From the NCBI GenBank assembly GCA_021811505.1, contig JAJZOM010000265.1:1-6066 (forward strand): a stretch of 6,066 nt of DNA, given 5' to 3'. Source of the DNA: Thermoplasmata archaeon (GTDB lineage Archaea > Thermoplasmatota > Thermoplasmata > Thermoplasmatales > Thermoplasmataceae). Positions 1 to 4,893 of the stretch are shown in pieces. A model generated the notes under the pieces. The model searched no databases and was not told where the DNA came from. It saw only the letters and a program-made list of their open reading frames with translations. Position 1 is the first letter of the stretch. The number at the start of each line of letters is the position of its first letter. A program made the translations under genes and the position numbers.

Positions 1-1425
1 AACAGCACATTGTACCTTGTGGATTCGACAATTTCCAACCAGACTGGCTATTCAAGCCCATTTTTTGTTTTGAATAATTCAACAGTATTTCTTTTCAAGG
101 TGGTGAGGTTCAATTTCTTAAGTAATGGAATCGCTGTATCCAACGTTTTGTATAACCTTTCATGCCAGGACAGCGTCAACCAGGGTAACCTACAAAAATA
201 TCAGGATTTGATAAAAAGGGTCCTTTCCAACGATACAAAATATGGTTTTAATGGCAACAACCAGAATATGGAGATTCTGCTCTATGACTATTTCAACTCC
301 ACACCAACTCCAGAATATAGCGGGAATTATGCACTCAACACAGGAAATAGCCTGAATTATCTATCTATTACTCCCTTCCCGTTTCTGAGTTTGAAACAGA
401 TGAACCTTTCATACGAACTAAAAGTGCCTTATGCCGGAATAACAATATCCCGGTTGAAACTCACAGAAAGCGGTCCATCATATGTGATTGTTAATTATTC
501 CGGAAATTCTATTCCCATACCTGAATCAGAACTTTCAGTTATGCTGTCAAATTCTACCTCTTCCAAGGTTTTAGGGGACTTCTTACTGTCTAATTTATCG
601 GGGTCTAGGATGATAAACCTGACATTTACCATACCGGCCAACTTCTCACCGGGCAATTACCGGATTACGGTCGCATTGACAACGAAAGAAATGGCAGCGT
701 TGAATAATTCCGGGACGATCCAGCAACCCGCGTACATATATTCTGGCACTGTTGTGAATTCAACTCCGATGAAGTATGTTTCATTCGCGGAAACCGGGCT
801 GGGTAATGGACTCGTATGGGGTATCTCAGTTAACGGGACCTCGCATTACACCAATTCAAGCAGCCTGGGTTTTTATCTTATCAGATCTGCCAATGTAACT
901 GTGATCGTACCTCCGGGCTATTCTGATAACATGGGTACATTCCCAGTTAATGTGTCCTCTTCTGATGACAATTATACAATAAAATTTACAAAGAAAACAG
1001 TAGAACTCACGGTATACAACCAGGGCCTGAAGCCTGGAGTGATCTGGTATCTAACTATTGATGGAATCAAACAGATGATTAATACTACTTCTTACACATT
1101 GATTCTTCCGCCTGCGGTATATAATTATGAAATAATGGATACGGGAAACTACCGTGTTGTTAACGGAACTGGAATAGTTAATATTTCAACTGGAAACTCG
1201 AATTTAACGGTGAAATCACTTGAGATAACTGGCATCATCAGCCTTTTGTCTCAGGGAAAAGGTTCCTATTTATTCCTGCTGGCGGTAGTCCTCTCCCCTG
1301 CTTCATTCCTCTGGTGGAGAAAACATAGCTGGCTTATCTGTTCCGACTGCAATAACACCCGAAAATCCAGAAGTGACTTATGCCCGGATTGCAGGATAAC
1401 AGATGAAGTTGATTTGAACGTTTAA
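1..1425 (+). CDS. Membrane-anchored, sequon-rich surface glycoprotein with cytosolic zinc-ribbon tail (5' partial)
   Basis: Reading frame 1 is open from the first base, so the N-terminus and any signal peptide lie outside the window; 474 codons are visible. The ectodomain carries more than 20 N-x-S/T sequons and is rich in Asn, Ser, Thr and Tyr, as in N-glycosylated archaeal envelope proteins. The first ~50 residues (alternating Asn/hydrophobic, 'NNSTVFLF', 'SNGIAVSN') resemble the end of a right-handed beta-helix; this is a weak call. Residues ~259-329 and ~333-406 are two diverged copies of a beta-domain with the pattern GL-x2-G-x2-W-x3-(N/D)G, common in Thermoplasmata surface proteins. One hydrophobic helix (~421-439, ending WW) is followed by RKH, which places the C-terminus inside by the positive-inside rule. 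The tail has CSDC and CPDC separated by 10 residues, a likely zinc ribbon. The precise function is unknown; adhesion, envelope structure or sensing are all possible. Confidence 0.85.
   Translation, partial: NSTLYLVDSTISNQTGYSSPFFVLNNSTVFLFKVVRFNFLSNGIAVSNVLYNLSCQDSVNQGNLQKYQDLIKRVLSNDTKYGFNGNNQNMEILLYDYFNSTPTPEYSGNYALNTGNSLNYLSITPFPFLSLKQMNLSYELKVPYAGITISRLKLTESGPSYVIVNYSGNSIPIPESELSVMLSNSTSSKVLGDFLLSNLSGSRMINLTFTIPANFSPGNYRITVALTTKEMAALNNSGTIQQPAYIYSGTVVNSTPMKYVSFAETGLGNGLVWGISVNGTSHYTNSSSLGFYLIRSANVTVIVPPGYSDNMGTFPVNVSSSDDNYTIKFTKKTVELTVYNQGLKPGVIWYLTIDGIKQMINTTSYTLILPPAVYNYEIMDTGNYRVVNGTGIVNISTGNSNLTVKSLEITGIISLLSQGKGSYLFLLAVVLSPASFLWWRKHSWLICSDCNNTRKSRSDLCPDCRITDEVDLNV
775..1215 (+). repeat. 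Two diverged tandem beta-domain repeats inside the surface protein
   Basis: Two protein-level repeats lie back to back, about 775-987 and 997-1215. Each starts with a beta-strand, then GL-x2-G-x2-W (GLGNGLVW in copy 1, GLKPGVIW in copy 2), then a short strand ending NG or DG. A Ser/Thr-rich segment, an aromatic-rich strand, a (G/N)Y turn and a closing strand containing a VNVS or VNIS sequon follow. Identity between copies is low, so the duplication is old. The first copy keeps the family hallmark ETGL; the second has NQGL. The boundaries are by eye. Confidence 0.7.
1261..1392 (+). other. Transmembrane anchor plus CxxC-x10-CxxC tail
   Basis: Bases 1261-1317 encode one hydrophobic segment (Leu/Val/Phe-rich, ending Trp-Trp). 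It is followed by Arg-Lys-His and then a four-cysteine module: cysteine codons at 1339, 1348, 1381 and 1390. Two CxxC knuckles separated by 10 residues match a small zinc ribbon. The protein ends 11 residues later. Zinc binding is inferred from spacing only. Confidence 0.65.
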
Positions 1426-1494
1426 CACTGAAGAAATCCGTGCAGAACAGGAAGACTCCGTTTATGCCAACAAATTCTAGGTGTTTAACGCATT

Positions 1495-1506
1495 ATGATA
1501 TATCAT
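1495..1506. repeat. 12-bp perfect palindrome in the spacer upstream of the MTH1187 gene
   Basis: ATGATATATCAT reads the same on both strands. It lies in the 172-bp gap between the surface-protein gene and the MTH1187-family gene, about 60 bp upstream of the proposed TATA box. It could be a regulator site or an alternative TATA-like element; AT-rich palindromes of this size also occur by chance. The rest of the gap shows no gene; a T-rich patch near 1537-1554 may help terminate the upstream transcript. Confidence 0.25.
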
Positions 1507-1563
1507 GCAATAATCATCACGATCTGCGCTGCAACCGAACTTTTGATTTGTCTTGCGGAGGCT

Positions 1564-1575
1564 AATATTTAATTA
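1564..1575 (+). promoter_or_regulatory. Archaeal TATA box for the MTH1187-phosphatase unit
   Basis: The AT-rich element AATATTTAATTA has its core TTTAATTA (1568-1575) centred about 26-27 nt upstream of the ATG at 1598. That is the spacing expected between a TATA box and a transcript that starts at or next to the start codon. This supports a leaderless mRNA and argues for 1598 over the upstream TTG. Confidence 0.55.
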
Positions 1576-1597
1576 TGGGAGTCTCGCTATTGGGATC

Positions 1598-1894
1598 ATG
1601 ATAGTTGCTGATGTTACCTTCTACCCGATCGGTGAAGGTGTTTCCGCTGGAAAGGCAATAAAGGATGCAATTACAAAGCTGAAAGAATCCGGATTGAGGT
1701 GTTATCCAAACAGCATGGCAACAGTGATTGAAGCAAAGAATTTGCTTTCGTTATTTTCCGCAATATCCGACGCTGAAAACTTCCTGGTTTCCCGAGGGTT
1801 CAAACGTGTGGAAACCATAATCAAGATAGACCACAGAATTGACATTGAAAACACCGTGGAAAGAAAATTAAGAGTTATTGGAGAGATTTCCTGA
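1598..1894 (+). CDS. MTH1187/DUF77-family thiamine-binding-type protein
   Basis: A 98-residue protein, close to the family's usual ~100. It begins IVADVTFYPIGEG, the typical first strand and P-x-G-x-G turn. It continues with a Ser-containing helix start ('GVSAGKAI'), LKESGLRCY, then 'NSMATVIEAKN' (family consensus near P-M-G-T-x-I-E-G), and ends with 'KRVETIIKIDHRID', matching the conserved IKID-x-R strand. Members are small ferredoxin-like proteins that form tetramers; the related YkoF binds thiamine or its hydroxymethylpyrimidine moiety, and the role of archaeal members is not firmly established. An in-frame TTG at 1553 would add 15 residues outside the family's normal N-terminus, and the TATA spacing favours the ATG at 1598. 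The gene is probably co-transcribed with the phosphatase gene 18 bp downstream. No other thiamine gene is visible nearby. Confidence 0.85.
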   Translation: MIVADVTFYPIGEGVSAGKAIKDAITKLKESGLRCYPNSMATVIEAKNLLSLFSAISDAENFLVSRGFKRVETIIKIDHRIDIENTVERKLRVIGEIS

Positions 1895-1909
1895 ACTCTC
1901 CGGAGAGTT
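1894..1909. promoter_or_regulatory. Perfect 16-bp palindrome covering the phosphatase ribosome-binding site
   Basis: AACTCTCCGGAGAGTT is fully self-complementary with no loop. It starts on the last base of the MTH1187 stop codon and ends 3 nt before the phosphatase ATG at 1913. Its right half contains GGAG (1902-1905), the Shine-Dalgarno match for that ATG. It could be a protein-binding operator, an mRNA dimer or hairpin element (a hairpin needs central bases unpaired) limiting access to the ribosome-binding site, or chance. Confidence 0.4.
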
Positions 1910-1912
1910 TGC

Positions 1913-2359
1913 ATGAAAAAACCTGCACTTTTTATAGACAGGGATGGAACAATTAACCAGGACTGCCCTTACTGTAAAGATCCGGAGGATCTCCACGTGT
2001 ACACTGACGCAGTCGATATTATTTCAAAATACGCCTCAAAAGGCTTTTTAATCATAATCATCACCAACCAGTCTGGAGTAAACCGCGGATATTTTAATGT
2101 TAAAGAACTGCAGGAATTCAATTCCGCACTAATACGAAAAGTGGCACAGATGGGTGGAAGAATTGATGACATCTTTTACTGCCCCCATACTCCTGAAGAG
2201 AAATGCGAATGCAGGAAACCGGAAACCGGCCTCATAAAGCAGGCCACAGAAAAGTATGAAATTGATATGGAGAACTCCGTTATGGTAGGGGATAGGGACG
2301 ATATGGACGGAGAGCTTGCGCGACGACTGGGGATTAATTTTATTCTCCTTCGGCACTGA
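1913..2359 (+). CDS. gmhB: GmhB-like HAD phosphatase (histidinol-phosphate/heptose-bisphosphate type)
   Basis: A 148-residue cytosolic HAD hydrolase without a large cap domain. Motif I is DRDGT (Asp9 nucleophile, Asp11 acid/base). Motif II is TNQSG (51-55), followed by the GmhB-like VNRGYF loop. The zinc loop is C90-x-H92 ... C98-x-C100, running into RKP with the motif III lysine K102. Motif IV is VGDRDDMD (125-132). GmhB removes the C7 phosphate of D-glycero-D-manno-heptose 1,7-bisphosphate on the way to nucleotide-activated heptose for surface glycans; related enzymes act on histidinol phosphate, so the substrate is not certain. It is shorter than bacterial GmhB (about 180-190 residues), carries an extra CPYC near residues 18-21, and motif IV has unusual spacing. 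GGAG lies 7 nt upstream of the ATG. The gene follows the MTH1187 gene by 18 bp, suggesting an operon. Confidence 0.8.
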   Translation: MKKPALFIDRDGTINQDCPYCKDPEDLHVYTDAVDIISKYASKGFLIIIITNQSGVNRGYFNVKELQEFNSALIRKVAQMGGRIDDIFYCPHTPEEKCECRKPETGLIKQATEKYEIDMENSVMVGDRDDMDGELARRLGINFILLRH

Positions 2360-2371
2360 ATTTCACACCGA

Positions 2372-2400
2372 CGGAACTAATTCCGGTATGGTACTTTTTT
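2372..2400 (+). terminator. Candidate terminator after the phosphatase gene
   Basis: A small inverted repeat, CGGAA (2372-2376) and TTCCG (2381-2385) around a 4-nt loop, is followed 9 nt later by six T residues (2395-2400). A second short T-run sits at 2424-2428. Archaeal termination depends mainly on T-runs, so the T-run is the stronger part; the hairpin may be incidental. Confidence 0.45.
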
Positions 2401-2441
2401 CCCCGCCGAATCCAACCAGCATGATTTTTAGCAATTGAAAT

Positions 2442-2476
2442 ATGCTTAACTATAGAATGATTTACTACTGAAGCAT
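2442..2476. promoter_or_regulatory. Weak candidate operator upstream of the exporter gene
   Basis: ATGCTT at 2442-2447 and AAGCAT at 2471-2476 form an inverted pair 23 bp apart; the second abuts the proposed TATA box. MarR proteins bind dyads next to promoters, and the regulator is encoded in the same operon, so autoregulation here is plausible. The arms are only 6 bp and the spacing is wider than a usual MarR site, so this is a weak call. Confidence 0.15.
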
Positions 2477-2483
2477 TTAAATA
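2476..2483 (+). promoter_or_regulatory. Archaeal TATA box for the exporter-MarR operon
   Basis: TTTAAATA is centred about 28 nt upstream of the ATG at 2508, within a longer AT-rich tract (2474-2487). The spacing fits transcription starting at or 1-2 nt before the ATG, that is, a leaderless mRNA, and no Shine-Dalgarno match precedes the ATG. An in-frame TTG at 2487 would lie only a few bases past the TATA box and is therefore unlikely to be transcribed. Confidence 0.6.
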
Positions 2484-2507
2484 AAATTGAGATATTTACC
2501 GCAGACA

Positions 2508-4337
2508 ATGGTAGCATACAAATGGGTAGCATTATCCAACACAACAATTGGTATGTTGATGGCTGCAGTTAACGGCACCATCACTCTTATCTCACTTCCG
2601 GCCATATTCAAAGGAATACAGATAAACGTTTTTCAGGCAGGGTCTTTCGTCTATCTTCTCTGGATACTCATGGGTTTCAACATAGTTACTGCCACTCTAC
2701 TTGTTACGTTTGGAAGGCTATCAGACATATACGGCAGGGTAAGACTATTCAATATTGGTTTCGCAATTTTTACTGCAGGATCTGTGATGCTTTTTCTGAC
2801 ACCTGGAACCGGCGATTTCGCCGCCTCACTGCTAATCTTATTTCGTATAATTCAGGGAATAGGGGCAGCATTTATTTACTCCAATAGTGCTGCGATATTA
2901 ACTGATGCGTTTCCCGTGGAAGAGAGAGGCAAGGCACTTGGCATCAACCAGGTAGCTGCACTTGCCGGATCGTTCCTCGGGCTTGTCCTTGGTGGAATCC
3001 TGTCTGTTTATAACTGGAGATATGTTTTTCTTGTCAGTGTTCCAGTCGGAGTTGTAGGAACTGTCTGGAGTTTCCTGAAGCTAAAGGAATCGGCATTAAC
3101 TTCCGAGAATCAGAAAATAGACTATATAGGTAATATTACATTTGGCGGAGGCCTTACCCTGGTTCTTGTGGCCGTAACTTACGGACTTCTCCCGTATGGA
3201 AACAGCAATTCAGGATGGAGCAACCCATTGGTGATAGCCGGAATGATTGCTGGGATTTCACTCCTCGTGGCGTTTCCCTTCGTAGAGAGAATAGTAAGCC
3301 AGCCTATGTTCAGAATGGAGTTATTTCGCATACGCGCATTTGCAGCAGGAAATCTGGCTTCATTACTCTCTGCTGTCGGGAGAGGCGGAGTAATGCTCAT
3401 GCTTATTATACTTCTTCAGGGCATCTGGCTGCCTTTGCATGGTTACTCATATTCATCGACGCCTTTCTGGGCTGGCATATACATGATTCCCATGACCCTC
3501 GGTTTCATGGTCATGGGGCCTTTATCCGGAACACTCTCTGATAAACACGGCGCCAGGGTTTTATCCACTGCGGGAATGGTGATCACAGGGGTATCATTCT
3601 TCATTCTCACTACTTTCAGTTATAATTTCGGGTACATACCGTTCGCCATAGTTTTATTTATGATGGGTGCGGGGAACGGCATGTTTGCCGCGCCTAACAC
3701 AGCTGCAATAATGAATTCTGTACCTGCTGAATACAGGGGCGCAGCTTCCGGAATGATGACTACTCTCAGAAACGCGGGAATGACTGTCAGCCTTGGACTA
3801 TTCTTTACGATAATCATCTTTACTCTGCAGCAGAATCTTCCATCTGCGTTTAACGCAGAACTCTCAATACTGAAAATTTCGTTTCTCAACCAGATTTTCG
3901 ATTCAACTCCACCGACTGTTGCAATATTCTCAGCTTTCCTTGGCATAAACCCCGTATCTTCCATACTTGCCGGCCTGCCGTCATCTCTTGTCTCGCGGAT
4001 ACCCCCTGCTGCACTTATCACAATACAAAGCAGAACATGGTTCCCCACTACTCTGGCTCCTGTTTTCATGGGTTCCCTCAAGGTTGCTTTCTATGCGGGA
4101 ATGATCCTTTCATTTGTTGCCGCTTTTATTTCTATGCTCAGGGGAGGGAGGTACATCGACAGTGGCGCACTTTATGTTGCCAAAATAGGTGAAAAGACAA
4201 GTGATCTTTTATCTACCAGTAATGATGCGAGTACTGCTGAGAATTCAATGTACCACGATATGGGTGATACAAAAAACAGCCCAGTGATTTCAAGCCAGCA
4301 TAATGCAAATTCCAGTATAAGGGATGAAGAGAAATGA
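2508..4337 (+). CDS. MFS drug/solute exporter, DHA2 (EmrB/QacA-like) 14-helix family
   Basis: A 609-residue membrane protein. By eye there are about 14 hydrophobic helices (roughly 6-30, 44-67, 79-97, 104-127, 146-166, 170-190, 208-228, 239-259, 280-304, 320-343, 351-371, 376-397, 425-440, 522-545). Motif A is GRLSDIYGR (69-77) after helix 2, with a second copy, [10 protein letters not shown], at 341-350. Motif B is around Arg113 in '[11 protein letters not shown]'. The antiporter motif C region '[10 protein letters not shown]' (154-163) keeps the glycines but has Leu where Pro is usual. These features fit a proton-coupled exporter; the substrate cannot be read from sequence. Before the last helix there is an ~80-residue loop, predicted to lie outside the cell, and a ~65-residue polar, Ser/Asn/Asp-rich cytosolic tail follows it. 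The start at 2508 gives the usual N-terminus ('[11 protein letters not shown]') and fits the TATA spacing. The stop overlaps the MarR start by 4 bp, implying co-expression. Confidence 0.9.
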   Translation: MVAYKWVALSNTTIGMLMAAVNGTITLISLPAIFKGIQINVFQAGSFVYLLWILMGFNIVTATLLVTFGRLSDIYGRVRLFNIGFAIFTAGSVMLFLTPGTGDFAASLLILFRIIQGIGAAFIYSNSAAILTDAFPVEERGKALGINQVAALAGSFLGLVLGGILSVYNWRYVFLVSVPVGVVGTVWSFLKLKESALTSENQKIDYIGNITFGGGLTLVLVAVTYGLLPYGNSNSGWSNPLVIAGMIAGISLLVAFPFVERIVSQPMFRMELFRIRAFAAGNLASLLSAVGRGGVMLMLIILLQGIWLPLHGYSYSSTPFWAGIYMIPMTLGFMVMGPLSGTLSDKHGARVLSTAGMVITGVSFFILTTFSYNFGYIPFAIVLFMMGAGNGMFAAPNTAAIMNSVPAEYRGAASGMMTTLRNAGMTVSLGLFFTIIIFTLQQNLPSAFNAELSILKISFLNQIFDSTPPTVAIFSAFLGINPVSSILAGLPSSLVSRIPPAALITIQSRTWFPTTLAPVFMGSLKVAFYAGMILSFVAAFISMLRGGRYIDSGALYVAKIGEKTSDLLSTSNDASTAENSMYHDMGDTKNSPVISSQHNANSSIRDEEK

Positions 4338-4792
4338 GCGGAACGCAGAAAGAGACGAGCTTTGAGATATGGAGACTGGTGACTTCAATATATAAAATAT
4401 GGCACAGACAGGTAGAAAAAAAACTTATGGCTGAGGGAATGTCAATCATGGAATTCAGGATGCTAAAGTCCCTGAATGAAAAAGGGCCACAACCGATGGT
4501 AAAATTGGCCGAGGCAAACATGATCTCACAGGGATGGGTTACAAACCTCATTGATCGTCTGGAGGAGAAAGGATATGCGCAAAGAATCAGGGATCAGCAG
4601 GACCGGAGAGTGATCAAGATATCATCAACAGGAGAGGGATCCAGTTTTTACAAGGCCATCAAGGAGGTTCACGAGAGATTCATAATGCAAACATTAAAAT
4701 TCATGGATGAAAAAGAATGTAAGGGGTTAATTGAGACATTACACAAGATCGAGGATCAGCTGATTACGGTATTTAATGAAATTAATGACTAG
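4334..4792 (+). CDS. MarR-family transcriptional regulator
   Basis: A 152-residue winged-helix protein of normal MarR length. Helix 1 (~8-34) and the C-terminal helices (~103-150) would form the dimer interface. The DNA-binding part runs '[12 protein letters not shown]' (36-47), helix 3 '[11 protein letters not shown]' (55-65) and recognition helix '[15 protein letters not shown]' (66-80). The wing is '[14 protein letters not shown]' (84-97), holding the conserved D-x-R-like DRR at 90-92. Family members typically repress efflux genes and release DNA on binding a small phenolic or lipophilic ligand. The ATG overlaps the exporter's TGA (ATGA), so translation is probably coupled. That arrangement suggests the protein controls its own operon, although activation is also possible. 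There is no strong Shine-Dalgarno; GATGAAGAG just upstream is a partial match at best. Confidence 0.9.
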   Translation: MSGTQKETSFEIWRLVTSIYKIWHRQVEKKLMAEGMSIMEFRMLKSLNEKGPQPMVKLAEANMISQGWVTNLIDRLEEKGYAQRIRDQQDRRVIKISSTGEGSSFYKAIKEVHERFIMQTLKFMDEKECKGLIETLHKIEDQLITVFNEIND

Positions 4793-4797
4793 GCTGT

Positions 4798-4851
4798 CAG
4801 ATAAGCCTTCTCTTCCCGACACACTACCACATACTATCTGGTAAACCTTTT
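4798..4851 (+). terminator. Weak candidate terminator after the MarR gene
   Basis: CAGATA (4798-4803) pairs with TATCTG (4835-4840) across a 31-nt loop, and a short T-run (4848-4851) follows. The pyrimidine-rich stretch between them may also contribute. The stem is short and the loop long, so confidence is low; a transcript end is expected in this 101-bp gap because a new promoter follows. Confidence 0.25.
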
Positions 4852-4862
4852 CAGGCATAATG

Positions 4863-4870
4863 TTTAATCC
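4863..4870 (+). promoter_or_regulatory. Candidate TATA box for the flippase gene
   Basis: TTTAATCC, within the AT-rich AATGTTTAAT, is centred about 27 nt upstream of the GTG at 4894. This is the same spacing as for the other two promoters in the window. It supports a leaderless transcript beginning at the GTG and a transcription unit separate from the MarR gene. Confidence 0.45.
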
Positions 4871-4893
4871 ACGAATTTGGATATGGTGCGGAA

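Noticed and set aside
1420..1490. Direct repeat GTTTAAC at 1420-1426 and 1484-1490, as a possible insertion target duplication
   Set aside because: It is seven AT-rich bases with no inverted ends or transposase between them; chance is the simpler explanation.
1553..1597. N-terminal extension of the MTH1187-family protein from a TTG start
   Set aside because: The added 15 residues are not part of the family, the codon is weak, and the proposed TATA box lies inside the extension, 26-27 nt before the ATG at 1598.
1426..1597. Possible small RNA or tRNA gene in the spacer
   Set aside because: No cloverleaf, conserved tRNA box or stable GC-rich fold could be found by eye.
2487..2507. TTG start for the exporter, adding seven residues
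   Set aside because: It lies directly after the TATA box, so a transcript from that promoter would not contain it; the family N-terminus begins near the ATG at 2508.
3620..4081. Reverse-strand open frame opposite the exporter
   Set aside because: It has no domain signal and is the complement of hydrophobic exporter codons, a common artefact.
4213..4551. Reverse-strand open frame across the exporter-MarR junction
   Set aside because: It covers two well-supported genes on the other strand and its translation shows no family features.
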